Shown here piece by piece: positions 36,101 to 49,504 of a stretch of DNA of 64,000 nucleotides. The translations under genes and the position numbers were made by a program. The stretch is from Oscheius onirici (lineage: Eukaryota; Nematoda; Chromadorea; Rhabditida; Rhabditidae): positions 2,294,064 to 2,358,063 of the forward strand of contig OW051468.1 in the NCBI GenBank assembly GCA_932521025.1. Reading direction: 5' to 3'. How positions within the stretch are numbered: position 1 is the stretch's first letter; each line of letters begins with the position of its first letter. Under the pieces are notes generated by a model that was not told the origin of the DNA, did not search any database, and saw only the letters and a list, made by a program, of their open reading frames with translations.

Positions 36101-39100
36101 GCAACAATAGAGCCAAGACTCGAATCTGCTTGACCTTCTCGTAAAAACTTGTGAAATGGCTCCATCCGACTCTTCTAGAACCTCCTCTTTCGAAAAATTG
36201 CGCAAAAACGAGGCGGTCAAGATTCTAATCTCTCCTTCAGTTGGGAAATGTTCTCTACCGTCTTCTTCCCTTCTAATCTCTCCCGTATGCCACATAAACA
36301 TTTATTGGCTTGTCATCTTTAGGCCCTTCTCTCAGATAGTGTGTTCCCAGAGCTTTTGGCGGGGCATCTGTTCCCGTCCCCCTTCTTTTATTACTAGGCA
36401 ATAACGCAGCAGAAGGGACCGCAAATCGACCGAAAAAACTGTAGTCTGTTCAGAGGCTAATTCTCACAAACAGGAGCCAATTTCGGTCGGTGTGACAAGA
36501 AGACAGATGGCGAGGAAATTAGGTATGCAGGGAGAGGCGCAACAAATCGTCCGGTCGGGCTAATTACCGTACGAACAATGGCCCTTTCTCTCCGGGTATA
36601 ATTGACCCTTTCTTCTTGATGGTCAATCAATCTTCCCCTCTTTTTTAAAAATTCCAGAAGTCATTTAAATGCCGCCAAAGATGCCTAGTCACATAGAATA
36701 TTAGATGGAATGGGGGTTTCTACTACCAGAGGGAGAGCGGGCCCATAAATCTCTTGAGCCAGCTGCCGCCACCCGGTCCACTTGAGAGAAAGGGAGCAAA
36801 GAATAGCGGGAAAATTGAAAAGATGGAGCCGTGGGAATGTGGTTTTTAGGTGGTCAGTTTCTATACTTTGTCAGAAACTGGAGGGTATTTCTCACTGAAA
36901 TACATTTAAATTTAGCTTCTAGAAACAAGATACTCAACCAAGATACGCAGTCAAATTCTTATTTTCACTGTGTACTGGCCCGGTATCCTTACTTACAGCA
37001 AATTTTGAATACTCATATATGCTATGCAGGCAAATTGAAAGCTTCGTTGGCTGACAACGAGCATCCGATTTATCGTATCAAATCGGCTAAAGGGATTCGA
37101 AACGGGAACGGTACCTCCCCTTCAAAATGTTCCAAACTTCCATTCTCGACCGTCTCAAACTTTCAAATCTGGCGCCGTTCCGGGCCCTTGTCCAGAGGCG
37201 GCAACTGGCCGAAAGCGAGAGAGGCAGACGCCAAAGATCTGGGCTGGTTAGAGAGCGAGAGTAACTTAGAACATGAGAGGGAGAGCGCGGAGCCCAAGGA
37301 TCGCATTTTGGAGTCACTTTTCGCCCGGTGGAAGGTCAAAAACCACGACGGTTAAATTATCTCCCGGGGTCTGTCCACAGAGCAATTATAGGCTGCGCAA
37401 AGAGAGGGGTCAACTGGTAAAACTTGCCTTGTCGGCCGACAATTTCCGCCACATGTTCGCTGCTCGGCACTTCGACATTTTCCGAGACGTTGCGTGCGGC
37501 GCCGAGCATCTGAGCCAGGTAGAGTTCTGGAAATTATGAGTTTGTTGATTAACAAGCGGAGGGAGGAGGTAATTTTAGGTGTTTGGAGAGAGGGAGAAAA
37601 AACTGGTCTGGGGAACAACAAAAGGGGAGAAAATTGATATTGTGAGGAGAGAGACGAAAATATGACAATTATCTATAGAAAATTACCTTCAGACTCGCTG
37701 GTAGGTGAACTGGACTCGTCTCCTCGATGATAGAGCTCCTCGTAGAACCAGCTACCCGGCATCTTCGGTTTAACCACGTCGCCACCGCTGCTGCTACGCA
37801 GACCCAGTTCCTCCTTCATTCTGAAAGACGAGAAATTAGAAAACAGTGGAGAAACTTGGCAAGAAATTGAGCAAATTTTATGACTACACTGGTGTTTTTG
37901 GTCAGGCGATCGATATGGTATGGAAAAGCCAAAATACAAGGAATTGTTTTGTTTATATGACCTGAGGGAGATTGTATGGTAAAATACGCTCAAAATGGCA
38001 AATTGGAACAACTTTTACATGGAAACTGCAAGAATAGCGGACAATTTAGTTCCAGAACCGATTCTGCGCGGCGAATATGGTCAAACTACGACTAAATAGC
38101 GTTGTAGCAGATCCCAGAGACAAATGAGGGTAAAGTACAAGCTATTGAAGTCAGCAAAGGCAAATAAGAGAGAAAACAACAGCCTAGAACAACTCTACAT
38201 GGGAAACAGAGAGGAAAGGTTACTAGATTGGCAAAGAGGCACACAAGGGCTTTGTAATAAGCCGCCCCGTGCCTCTATAGAATGGTTGCTCGTAAATGGC
38301 CTGCTGCTGCTGCGGCAAGCGGACACACGAGGAGAATGGCCAGCAGCTGATGTTTACATAACCAAAGATTGGAGCCTCGTGCCTTATCAGGCAGAAAACA
38401 AAAAGAACTGCTGAACAAGGCTCGGTGCCTGGTGGCGCAGAGAGGAACAGGGAGCAAAATCCGCTGAACACGGCAAACAGCCGTTGACGGCCAACGGCCT
38501 GTGTGCCGCTCTGCGGGGACAGCCACTTTCGCTCTCTCTCTCCTATGACACTGGGCATTGTTTGTTGGAAAAAACGAGGTTAGGAGGAAGAAAATATTGA
38601 CGGATGAGGGAAAGTGCGAAATTGGAAGTGTTTGACGCGATAAGGAGCAGAATTTCGTCATTTTATGGCAGAAGAACGAGGTTTTAGCAGCTCATGGACT
38701 AGACTGAAGGAAAACAACTAAGAAACAGCTAACATCTGTGCTAACAGACAGCACTTTAGAGCTTGGAATTAAAAAGATGGTAAAACGGTCAAGGAAAATC
38801 CATTTTTTGCCATGAATTAATGCTTCTAAGCAACGAAACCCTTCCAGCAGCATTTTAAACCTCTTTTGGTGTAAAATTAGAATAAAGAAGAAGAAGTCGG
38901 GAATGAACTAAGTTTTGAAAGAAAGTACGCGGATATTTTTAGCGGGAACTGTAAAATGGTGTTTCTACACATGCCTGCTCTAAACGATTCCTTCCGACTA
39001 AGAAAGGGCTAATCCTGACTGAAATATAAGCTGACACCGGCGACTGGAATCCTAATTAGTAGATATCCGCTTCGTGTGTCCGCTTCAGTGTGGACATCAG

Positions 39101-42100
39101 GCCCCCTGGCACAGCCAGTCTAAGTATGCAGATCTAATATGACAGAGTGGCATGCTTTCTCGTCAACAATGGCTCTTAGAGAGTACAAATTTTCTTCGAA
39201 ATGAATGTTTGTACAACAAATTTTGTGGAAAATGAAAAGGTGCGGATGGATGAAAAACAGGACCGACGGCTGCAACTGTACAAACAGAGTAACCGATCCC
39301 CTCTCTCGGTCTCCTGTGTGGACTGGATAGAGAGAGGCGAAAACAGCCGATTCTGAGAAGATTACGGCGAAAAGAATAAGAAAAACGGCGTTTCCGGGGG
39401 TGATCGAATGGGCATCTTTTTTCGCCTTGGAGAAGAGATAGCGAGGCGTGTGTCCAGCGATCGTCGGCCACGATAAAATTGAGGTTGTTGGCGCCATTTT
39501 TGTCCGTTTTCAACGGATTTTGAAGGCAGAAAATAGGAAAAGGAGTGAAAGCCAGCAAGGAAGCCAAATATCGTTCTTTTTTTGTTCGGGAACGTTTCTT
39601 GTAGCGATTATAACTATGTTTTGTGCATAATTTGATAGACTGGAGCATTTTCAATGACAAAATAAGGAAAAATGAAGAAACAATGCTAGAAAAAGAGCAG
39701 GAGAAGTTGAAGAAAGAAAGAAATGAGATTCTGATTTTATTGGTTACGGTAACCAATAAAAATGCGCACATTTTTTGAAATCTTTTGCGCGGGAGTCAGC
39801 ATTTTTCTACTTTTGCCATTTTCTCATTGTTTTCCGTCAAAATGCTTTTTTTTCTGGGTCTACAAAGCACAACAGAATGCTAGTGTAATGCCTCAGAGTC
39901 AAATGAAGACGAAAAAAAGAAGGATTTGGCAAAGTTTTACGACTGAAATGAAGTAGGGAATTGGACGGAACGCCGGAACAAATCCCACTAAATTGGTCGT
40001 GGGCAGGAGAGGAGAGGAAGGCGATTAGAAACAAGGCGCCACGGTGATCAGTTTTCCTCTCTCATTGTAGGCGCAGATGGTATTTCTTGAGGCAGAGATA
40101 GAGACTTCTCATTAGCATGCAGGCTCCCAAAATGGACACAACACAAAGCGTCCGGTTTCGAAATGGCGTGTGGCACGGACGGAGGAATTGGGGCCGAGGG
40201 GCGATCTCTCTTATTGAGACTTGGCACGCGTAAACAGATACGAATGGGAAAGATTTTCACGGAGATTTTCTGCACTAAAAATGGGTAAATATTTACTCCG
40301 TTTGCTGTTATTCTAACATTTCCAGTGTTTTCGGGCTCCCTTATCAGCGGCTCTCCAGGAGATTGATAAGGGCTAGATTAATGAGCAGAAATTGAGCGAA
40401 AATATGGGGAATTAGGCGCGAAAATAGAAGAAGTGAGCGAACATCTTGCAAGGCGCATTACGGATCGAAAATAGCATTTTGCAGCTTAACCTTCTTCACA
40501 AAAGTTGTAGTTTTTGATCTGCTCTACAACTTTGCAGCGAATGAAAAATTCGAAAAATGTCGTTTTCATCCTGAAAGAGGACCTCTTTCAGACACAAACA
40601 ACTCGCGGAAGGAGCAAAGGTCCGGCCGTCGTCACCCCGGTCACAGATCGGCTCCCACGCTTCGGGGGCCTATTTACCATCAGGACTGAGAGAGTCGGAT
40701 ACCTTTCAAGATTTACAAAAGAGCCGAGGAGGGAAAGAGACCCTTCTCACCTTGCTTTATGGTCTCTCTGGCGCAATGAGCTCTCTCTCTCTCCGTTCAC
40801 AGCAGCTGCTGCTGCCTTTGGCCTGTTAATGTCCGTTCGGGGGCTGTTTGCCTCTGCGCAAAAGTATGGGAAGGGGTGAGACTCTCTCGAGGGACTCTAG
40901 GAGCGGTGTTGCGCGCGGCGTCCGTGTCAGATGCGCTTATCTAATTCGAGCGTGCTCGTTTGGCCCAAGATTTAGCGCCTCCCCTGGGCTTTGAGAGAGA
41001 GAGCCTCCAGGTTCGTCGTCGTGCCACGATGACACATCAAGCCAATCAAAGAAAGTGTACTGATTGCAGAGAGTACGAAAGCTCCCTTTTCTACATTTTC
41101 TGAACTTAAAAAGTAGGTGTTCAGCTTGAACATGTTACCAAATTATAGCTCAGATCAAAAACTACAACTTTTCTGAACATGATTTTGCAGGGAAACAAGC
41201 AGAAAACGGCAAAGTGGCGCGCTAGAGCAAGCTTCAAAACTCTCTAAATCTCAAAAGTTTATGGGCATATTTGGTGTCATTTTGGAGCTCCTTTGACAAA
41301 ACATACAATGCAAAAACTTTCCAGGGTAACGGCTTACGCTAGACGAATTTAGAAATGGGCGCGGCGGGCTCATCCCCATCTTGACCGAAACCCAAATATG
41401 GCAACCGGTAAATCGAGTCTAAGATGACTGTATGAGATTAGTTTGACGGAGCTATCAGCTCAACTAGCCGTTGTGACGTTGATTGGGCACATAATTACGG
41501 AATGAGCTGGCGTCTAATTGAAGTCAGGCGACAGAGGGAGAGGAATGGACACACGATCCGCGGTCAACATGACGAAGAGAGAGCCTGCCGTCGTGCCAGG
41601 CTGTAAAACAAAAAGGCCATCCATAAATGCGCAATGAAGTCGGCATGTTTTGGACGGGACACACACACTAAATTGGCTAAGAGATCGCTGGTCTTTCCTC
41701 TCTTTGTTGGGCGCCAAGTGGAGCAGCAGCCTCGCCCCGCGTCAAGTGGACCTCCTGTAGTCAGAGGCTGACATATATCAGGTCCATGACTGGCTAGCTC
41801 TCTGTTTGCGCCAGTTAGCCCATAGTTAATGAAGCGGTCCCGCGTGTTCCGTTACTCGGCCATCCGTGTTGTGACCGGCACCGCGGCTAGCTCTCAGGCT
41901 GGCCGGGCATCGCCTCGTCACGGACTCTGACGCTTGTCAGAGACGCCTACTGTAGATGCAATTGGCCGCAGGCGGAAGAGAGAGAGAGACACTAGGCAGA
42001 GGAAGTTGAATGGAAGATCGGGGAAAGTTCGTGCTTTTTTTGGTTCGAAACCAAAAAAAGTCTCTATTTCTGGCTCAAGATAGTCTTTTTCGACTTTTTT

Positions 42101-44597
42101 ATGTTTAACTAGGTTGTAGCCCTTGATATGCCCTACAACTTTGCAGAATATCAACAACTTAAAAAATACATTCTTAGGGTAGAAAAATGGAAAATAAACA
42201 AAAGAACCGGTTGAACTGTACACAATTACGTACACTTTCCGCGGGCATTTGAATTTTGTCCGTAAAAGAATTCGGAAACAAGGACAGCATTTCCTTGTTC
42301 TAAAACCGTCCAATTTTGTAAAAACATGTTAAAAGAATCATGTATTCAGTCCCGGGGATTAGTTTCCGCCACAAAAACAACCAGTTTAGTCATAAAAACA
42401 ATCCCCATTTCGTACTTTAAGCTCTTGTTTTTCCGAATTTCTGATGACTATTTTGACTGACCATTGTTTCCCCCAAAGAAAGCTACTCACGCGACTTGAT
42501 CCAATTCTCCTGTAGAGGCTCCACTGTCCGAGTTGCACTTCTGCTGTCCGAAGGCGTATCCTGCAAAATGGCAAATTTGAACGTGTCACGTTTGGCGCCA
42601 AAAAGCGGCGGCGGCGGAACCAAAAGGGGGAACAGGTGGAGCGTTTTGAATCACCGCCGAGGGCCTCGGAAAAACTTGATAGCATCTGGACACTTTCCCC
42701 CCTTGTCTAATTTGAACACACGGCAGAGAATCCCCCTTTATTTGGAACTACGAGGTCAAAAACTAGAGCCATATAAATGACGAAAAAAAAGCGCCTGTTG
42801 GTCTCTCTCCTTTTGTAGCACCCAAGAAGGGGGCAGATTGATATGGAGGAGAGAACAGCGCTCGTGATAACTGCCAGTGAGAAGAAAACAAGGCGATAAA
42901 GGGAAAACGGAGACACTTTTTTTTTTGACTAATTGCAAAAAAAATAGAAATATGCAGAGCGGGTCCGAACCAAAGATTGGAAGAAAAAATTGGAAGAAAA
43001 TCGAAAACTGACAATGAAAATAGAAGAAAACTGCTATTTTTTACCGAATTTCGTCAAAAATCCGCATTTTCGCAAGTCCAACCTGGCCGCCGCCGCGGCG
43101 CAGCCCAGCCCAGGCCGCAGCGCGGCGCAGCGCAGCGCAACAACCCAGAATCAACAAGCCTGAACCCTGCTGTTCTTCAAAAATCGAGGAATTGGACGAA
43201 GGACAAAAGATCACCATTTTTTTTAAATTTCTGACCCGTTTTTCTCGACAAAGACAGCATTTTCAGACAAAACCATGTTCTGCAAAGTTGTAGCCCTTGA
43301 TCTGTTCTACAACTTTGCAGAACATCACAAAGCTGAAAAATGCTGTATTTTATCATCCGAAAAAGGGAGTTCAAAGTGCTGGGTTGTATGAACGGCATAA
43401 AGGATACGACGAGATGTATGCCATTTCCTGACATTGTTCAAAGGGGAGCAAAACAAAGTCATAAAGTCAAACGATCACAGAGAGTTCTGAAATCGATCCT
43501 CCTTTTTCTCTCTCCGGGGCCTGGGCTCGAGTGAACTGTTTTATTCTCTCGCTCCATTGTGAAAAGTGGAGTTTGCGCGTGCAAACAGTTCTGTACAGGG
43601 AAAGAGAGGAAAAGGAGTTTGTCTGGGAGAGAAAGCCCCCCCGGAAATGAAGGAAAAGACCCGTTCCCTAGAGGGCGAAATCGGTCGGCATGTGGGAAAG
43701 TGGGCGGCAGGCGCGTGTGTGTTCCGAAAAGAAGGGAAAGAAGCTTCCTGGGGCCTGTTCTCTCTTCTACCAGTTGAGAGAACAAGCCTCTTGCACAAGG
43801 GATGTTCCCGCAGCTTTAGCAGCAGCAGCAGCGACCGGCTAGCCTTGGGATGGCTTTAAATGCAAGAAGTTGCAAGACTTCCCCTGCCAAGATCCGAAGA
43901 ACCAACTTCAGAGCTTTCGAATGTTCTAGAAAGATGTAGATTTTGATATATTCTACAGCTTTTCAGAACATGACAAGGCTGGAAACTCAAAGCTTGGATC
44001 CGAAAAAGGTAATTTTCTAGAAGAGCTTAGGGACGAAAACACTGACGTCGTCTCTGTGATTTGAGGCGGAAAATGACGCGAAAACTCAATTAGAAGAGTC
44101 TCTTCTGGGCTGCTAAAAAGGGAAGCCTCAAAAACTCGAACCAATCCCTCCTCCAAGCCGAAGAGCCAATTTAGCGTGCTGCTCTCTCTAGGACAATTCC
44201 CCTCGTCCATTTTATGCTAATGAGGCTCCCTGCTGAGGCAAAGGGCCCCTTATTTCTGGAGAGTGACCAGTGCGCGAATCAGACGACGGAGCGGGCGACG
44301 GGGGCAGTAACGCAGAGTAGGGACAGATGGCTCACACTGGAGTGCTGTTTGCCGCGGCAAAGACTCTCTATTGTTTCCAAAGTTTTTCAAAGAGTCTCCT
44401 CTGGGAACGGGAAAGAGAGGGGGTTTGAATGTCCCTCCAAATCTCCAAGACTCACTCTTTTGCTGAAGGTTCCACTGTCCAAACTCATTGGCCAGACGAT
44501 CCATAACCGGTGGTACGTAGAGCATATCGTCTTGGCTCGATCCCGAATGGAATCCTTCCTCACTGTGACGCGATGAATACGCAAGAATACCCGCCAT
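33161..44597 (-). CDS. mex-3: MEX-3 family KH-domain RNA-binding protein
   Basis: Nine exons: 44597-44456, 42560-42491, 37820-37687, 37526-37428, 35253-35074, 34277-34153, 34076-33918, 33825-33510 and 33360-33161, 1425 nt, about 474 residues. KH1 spans [20 protein letters not shown] to EEPVFVVTG and KH2 spans [20 protein letters not shown] to [12 protein letters not shown], with GxxG loops GRQG and GPKG. The strongly conserved KH1 start and [13 protein letters not shown] are diagnostic of MEX-3. The C-terminal third is rich in Gln, Asn, Met and Ser. MEX-3 is a translational repressor in germline and early embryo. Introns 1 to 4 are 1.9, 4.7, 0.2 and 2.2 kb, large for this window. Exon 4 ends with a GCAAGT donor (GC-AG intron). 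No spliced-leader acceptor is obvious before the ATG. Confidence 0.95.
34371..34447. mobile_element. 77-bp MITE-like element with 22-bp perfect terminal inverted repeats
   Basis: Ends AAACATTGGATACTCAACCA... and ...TGGTTGAGTATCCAATGTTT are exact reverse complements over 22 bases, around a 33-base centre containing GCTGCGTAAC. It lies in a mex-3 intron. Related TTGGATACTCA words occur at 16.87, 20.13, 20.20, 35.39 and 36.93 kb. Confidence 0.85.
40494..40540. repeat. 47-nt palindrome, copy 6
   Basis: Arms ...CAAAAGTTGTAG and CTACAACTTTGCAGCGA, loop TTTTTGATCTGCT, in mex-3 intron 2. Confidence 0.75.
41134..41178. repeat. Palindrome family member, 45 nt (copy 7)
   Basis: Left arm decayed (GTTACCAAATTATAG), loop containing CAGATCAAAA, right arm CTACAACTTTTCTGAAC. 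In mex-3 intron 2. Confidence 0.6.
42103..42149. repeat. 47-nt palindrome, copy 8
   Basis: Arms GTTTAACTAGGTTGTAG and CTACAACTTTGCAGAAT, loop CCCTTGATATGCC. Confidence 0.65.
43088..43143. repeat. GC-rich GCGCAGC/GCC simple sequence
   Basis: A short patch of GCC, GCAGC and GCGCAGC words in mex-3 intron 1, strongly GC-rich against its AT-rich surroundings. No coding sense. Confidence 0.7.
43277..43323. repeat. 47-nt palindrome, copy 9 (perfect)
   Basis: Arms GTTCTGCAAAGTTGTAG and CTACAACTTTGCAGAAC are exact complements, loop CCCTTGATCTGTT. With the flanking AT pair on each side the stem is 19 bp. In mex-3 intron 1. Confidence 0.95.
43923..43969. repeat. 47-nt palindrome, copy 10
   Basis: Arms GTTCTAGAAAGATGTAG and CTACAGCTTTTCAGAAC, loop ATTTTGATATATT. 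Confidence 0.8.
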
Positions 44598-44903
44598 TGT
44601 AGAAGATTCAAGTAAGAGCTTAGGGAGCCAGCCCACAGTGAATAGAGATCTGGAAAAGTGAAATCAATTTTCAAAGAAGAAAGATCGGGAAAGAGTGGCA
44701 CCAGCCGCAAGGAGATGGGATCAGCAGGCAAGGGGAAAGAGAGGGAAGATTAGATTAAGAGATTTGCTAAAGAAGAAACATGTTGTCATGCTGGCAGGCT
44801 AGGAGCGGGAAAAGGGTAATTTGAACGATATATGCTGATCTTCGGGTGGAAAACAAGATAAAAAAAATAAGCAAAAGACAATATCGCTTAGAAAAACACA
44901 AAA

Positions 44904-44975
44904 GACGCTAAGAGGATCCGAACTCGGGATGTTCGATTTGTAAGCAAGTGCTTTAACCACTAGACTATCAATGCA
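44904..44975 (-). repeat. Degenerate tRNA-like element 3
   Basis: The minus strand has A box TAGTCTAGTGG and a near B box AGTTCGGATCC with tRNA spacing. Its centre (CTTACAAATCGAAC) resembles the element at 18.3 kb. Acceptor arms are unpaired. Confidence 0.6.
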
Positions 44976-45093
44976 ATTTGGTGCAGAATTTTCAAATACA
45001 TAAAGTGTCTAATTAAAATTTTTCAAAGTTTTCAAAGCTTTTTGCAGACTTCGATAGTTTCTACTTCAAGAATTGATTTTTCAGCTTCACGAT

Positions 45094-45140
45094 GTTCTGC
45101 AAAAATGTAGCTAACAACAAGACCTACAAATCTTCAGAAC
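45094..45140. repeat. 47-nt palindrome, copy 11
   Basis: Arms GTTCTGCAAAAATGTAG and CTACAAATCTTCAGAAC, loop CTAACAACAAGAC. Four internal mismatches. Confidence 0.75.
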
Positions 45141-45722
45141 ATTGCAAGATCAGGAAACCTATTGTTCGGGTCGAAAAGAAGGAAATATAAAAAACTTTGG
45201 AGTAAACAGTGAGGGGAAAAAGACTATCACTAGCCAAAAAGTGTTAAGATATTTTTTCTGAGCTCCCAGAGCGAGAGAAAGATTCGGCAAAGGCGGAGCT
45301 CCCATTGACGAATGGCACATCTGGCCGGTCACAATTAATGGCGGCCACAACAGATGCCACTCAAAAATCAAGAGGGGAGGGAGCTTCTGTTTTCTTCCCT
45401 CTCCCTCTCTGCACTGTAGAGGAAAGAACGGTTTATGACCCAAGGTCAGATTTATCCAGTTTTCGCTTTTGGCGCCACGAGGACTTTTTCTCTGGGGGTG
45501 GGGACTTCTGTGAGCCTTAATTACGACAGGAGGACCCCGGCAGTTTGGGCGGGAACAAAGGACAGCTGCGTCACTGGAGGTCATGTCAGCTCTCGTAAAA
45601 GGGTCATTTTCACAGAACGTAAAGGATGTGAACAATTTGAGAGGGACTGTAAATTGGCAGTCTTTTCGCAGAGGTCAGTGAAATCTTTTTGGGTCGACGA
45701 AGGCATTTTGGATAAATTTCAC

Positions 45723-45769
45723 GTTCTAAAAAGTTGTAGAGCAGATCAAAAGCTACAACTTTTTAGAAC
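45723..45769. repeat. 47-nt palindrome, copy 12 (perfect, compensated)
   Basis: Arms GTTCTAAAAAGTTGTAG and CTACAACTTTTTAGAAC are exact complements although they differ from copy 9 at two positions in each arm. Loop AGCAGATCAAAAG is the other orientation of the usual loop. Confidence 0.95.
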
Positions 45770-46029
45770 ACTACAAAGCTTAAAAATTGGCGTTACTGAC
45801 TGACAACGGCCCTGCTGCTCAAAAATAGAGAGAATTTGAAAAAGGCAGGTGCCATTGGCGGCCAACAAACAATAAGGGCCTCTAGGTACTAAAAACGGAA
45901 AATGTTTTGAACTCGAACGAGAAAAAACGAGATTGTTTTCGAGAACGCGAGAGAGAGGCTGTTTTATAGCCCAGTCGTGGGAGGTTCTCTTTTTGCTCAA
46001 AAGTTTATAGGGTCAATTGGCAGTACGAC

Positions 46030-46300
46030 GACGACGACGACAGGAAGGAGAAAGAGACAGAGAGACTGAGAGGCAGTGATTCAGAGAGTCAGAGTGAGAG
46101 AAAGACAGAGGGTGAGATAGTCTAAGAGACAAAAAGACAGGGAGACAGAGAGTCAGAGAGGCCGAGAGTTAGAATGACAGAGACAGGGAGTGAGAGAGTC
46201 TGAGAGACTGTGAGCGTCAGAGAGGCAGTGATTCAGAGAGTCAGAGTGAGAGACAGGAAAGGGTTAGGTCGAAGAAAAAAAGAGACAGAGAGACACAATG
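46030..46300. repeat. Purine-rich GAGACAGAGAGTC simple sequence
   Basis: About 270 bases made almost wholly of GAGAC, CAGAGAG and GTCAGAGAG words, preceded by a short (CGA)n run. Similar but shorter stretches recur through the desert. Confidence 0.85.
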
Positions 46301-49300
46301 GATCGGACCTCGGCGCCCCTGTTTGCCTAGCCTGGAAATGGTGCCGGTACGGGCCGGCCAACACCTCCTCTCTCTTTCTTTCTCGTCCCTCGTCTTCCAA
46401 ACAACAATCCACTTAGCAACGGGCTTTTCATCCTCTCTTCATGTTCTTCGATCCTTCAAAAACTGCCACAAGTTTTTTTGTAGAGAAACAAGGGTCGGCA
46501 TATGAGTCACAAAGGGCTCTCACGGAAAGTGCAACCGGACCTCCCATAAAACGACGCTCATAAAAAGAATCTGGCTGTTTTTCCGACACAACGCCAGATG
46601 AGCTCTGATTTGCCCGGAAATCGTGAAAAGCTGTGGGGGTTGGTCCTTTTTTGATGACCACTGATAAGGGAGCAGACTGTTAGTCACCAACGCTCTTGAG
46701 AGGCGATAAAAGTTATCTGAAGTGCAAGGGAGGGCAGGCAGAGAGAGTCGGGAAGGAACAGCTAGGGTTTGCTTCTTTTGAACTTGTGAGTCGCCGCAAA
46801 AACCTACAGTTTTAGGGACAAGTTAGCCTAGCGGAGAGCATTAGCTACCTAAATTCAAAACGCGAACCATGAAGATGGTCATGGATAAATCCAGACTAAG
46901 AGACAGAAAGACAGTCAGAAGATCAAAGAGACAGATTGCAGTACAGTAGTATGAAGTCAGAGTGTTCTATCACTATTCTCCGGAAACATTCTGCCATAAT
47001 TTAGCACCAAAATCGACTATGGGTGAGACTGGAAGACAGTTGATGGTAGTTACCATAATACCTAATTGTACACGCCAAAAATCCAGAAAAAGTATTCTTC
47101 GTGATGGGACCAAAGTAGGAAGAAAAGATCTCAGAACGAGTCATCTGAAGTGTGTTCTTGCACTCACAATTTGACAAGACAGCCGTCCCTTCAAATTTTC
47201 CATCCCATTACTGATTTTGCCTTGGGAGTCATAACTTTCAGTCTGATCATCAGACTTCTAGAACTTTCTAGACTTCTTACTTCTAACTTTCTAGAAATCA
47301 GGAAAAAAACAAGGATTCTAGGAGAAAGAAGCACTCAGAGTTCAAGGCTAGGTGTGGGCTACAACTAGGTGAAACTACGGTAATTGAAGAGGAACACACA
47401 GCGGACAATTTAAGACTCTCTGAATCGAACTGTGAGATACCATCAAATCCTTTGTTTAGCTATCGAGAGCATGGTCAGAGAGTGCGAGAGAACCTTCTAG
47501 AATCTTGAAGGACAGTAAAGAAACTTCTAGAAACGCCTCGTCGTACCGTATAAATTGCGTGATGTGTTTACGTTAACCATCTGGCCATTTTTGTGTGTGA
47601 GAGTGAGATGTCCCGTGCAGGGGGAAAGAAAGAGCGACAGGACTCATTCATCACATGCAGAAGAGCGTACTAACAAGCCGAAAGAAATGTCAACAAGTAC
47701 AGTATCCTGTAACAGTTCTGGAAGAAATTTTTTTAAATGAAAGTTTGTGTATGAGGGAGAAGGAAGTGCGCTGACCTTTGCCAAGGCCGCTCAGGTCTTT
47801 TCTTCTTCTTTGGCGGGAACTCTCTCCCGAGAAGGAGCTTGTGGAGAGAGAGAGAGCTTCGGCACTGTGCGGACGTGAGTCAGTCAAAGGGATGGAAGCG
47901 GAAATACTTCCGGTAGGTTTTCTCTACAGGGAGAAGGACAGAGAGTCTGAGAGACTGAGAGACAGAGAGTCAGAGAAAGAGACAGTCATTGGAAAGATTC
48001 TGATTGTGTACGCCGGTTGCCAAGGATCGTAAAGACTTCTCTATTTCGTAATCCGATCCTTGAGAATAAAAAAATTCTCTTTGATGTACCGAAACGACCT
48101 CATTAGCATGGCGACAAAACGACCGACTCGCTCGGAGTTTCTTTCTCTATACTTGAAAAGTAGCTTTACTAAAGTTTTGCGAAAGGTTTGAAGATTGACA
48201 ATTGTCGACATAACAGCTGCGTCTCTTGCGAAAACTGGCGGCAACATTCGAAATTCTAGGCAAATTCCGCTGAAATAGGAAATAGTTTTGGAGAGACTGC
48301 GTATAAAATGCTAAAATTTGATTACGTAGGCTTGAGACGACATTTTTCAATTTAAAAGTCTTGGCGAGACTATTCGAAACTTTCTCGAAATCAGTTGGGT
48401 CATTAGATACTAAGTCAACTGTCAAAAACTGAGCTGGATCTAACCCATAGATCCTTCCAGAAGACGGATAATCCCTTCACAGAGCATGAGACAGGCGATG
48501 CAGGGAGATAAGTGACAGATTGATGTGTCCCTCGTAATTGCGCGGGAAACGTCGTCGTGTGGCTGGAGATGGTCCGAGAGGATAAGGAGAAAGGGAGGAG
48601 AATACAAAAGGCTGCCATTTGTGGCAGTGCCGAGTCCCTTCTACGGAGAGAGAGGAGGCGGGGTCTAGTTGACACGCCCCCATACTCTCTGACCATCTGG
48701 ACACAAAGGAGCAGTTGGTCCTTTGTGGCCACTCGAAATGGCTTTGCAAGGAGAATTGGAATGATGCCTCTCCCTCTGGAGATCAGAGACAGCTGCCAAC
48801 AGTCGCTTACGAAACAGGGACAGGGGTCTTTGGAAATGTCTCCCTGTTTCTCAGTCTCTCTGTTTCTGATCCAGATTACAGGAATACTGTCCGAAAACTA
48901 GTGCTTGAGAGACAGGGATAGACTACTGGATACGAGTGAGACAGTCACTGACTGATTCGACAGCCATGAGTAGTGGAAACTGTGCGGAAGAAAACTGTAC
49001 AGTAACTACTATGAAAGTGATAGTTATCTTGTCGTCATGCAAAACCCCTGGATCAAATGGTGCAGGTCGAAAATTGTCGAAAGAACTGTACAGAACTTTA
49101 CTGAACTGGTCAAAGAGTGAGACAGAATTTGACTGGAGAAGTCCTCAGTTCACGGTAGTAGCCAAGAGGGAATAAAGAACAAAGACGAATTTGGCTATGA
49201 GTATTAGTATTTCTTTTCTAGTTCGAACAAAAGTCTAGAAACTCTTCAAGTAGCTTGTTATTCCAAAACCAAAATCTATCCCGTCACTCTTTCAAAAGCA

Positions 49301-49504
49301 GCGCCAAAAGTATGTCTCCCGATTGATTGATTTGTTGACCATGATGAACTGTTGACTCTCATCTAACAACATTCCTCGTCATTCTTTTTGAAAACTAGTC
49401 ACAAAAATACTGGAAGTTTCCTGCGAGAGTCAGACTACTAACAGTAAAAATGGTAGTCAGACTATGAAACTGACTAGAAAAGGGAAAAGTACAAGCTGTA
49501 TTTA

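Noticed and set aside
46030-46300. Possible CRISPR-like array in the GAGACAGAG-rich tract
   Set aside because: There are no constant-length repeats or unique spacers; it is irregular purine simple sequence in a eukaryotic genome.
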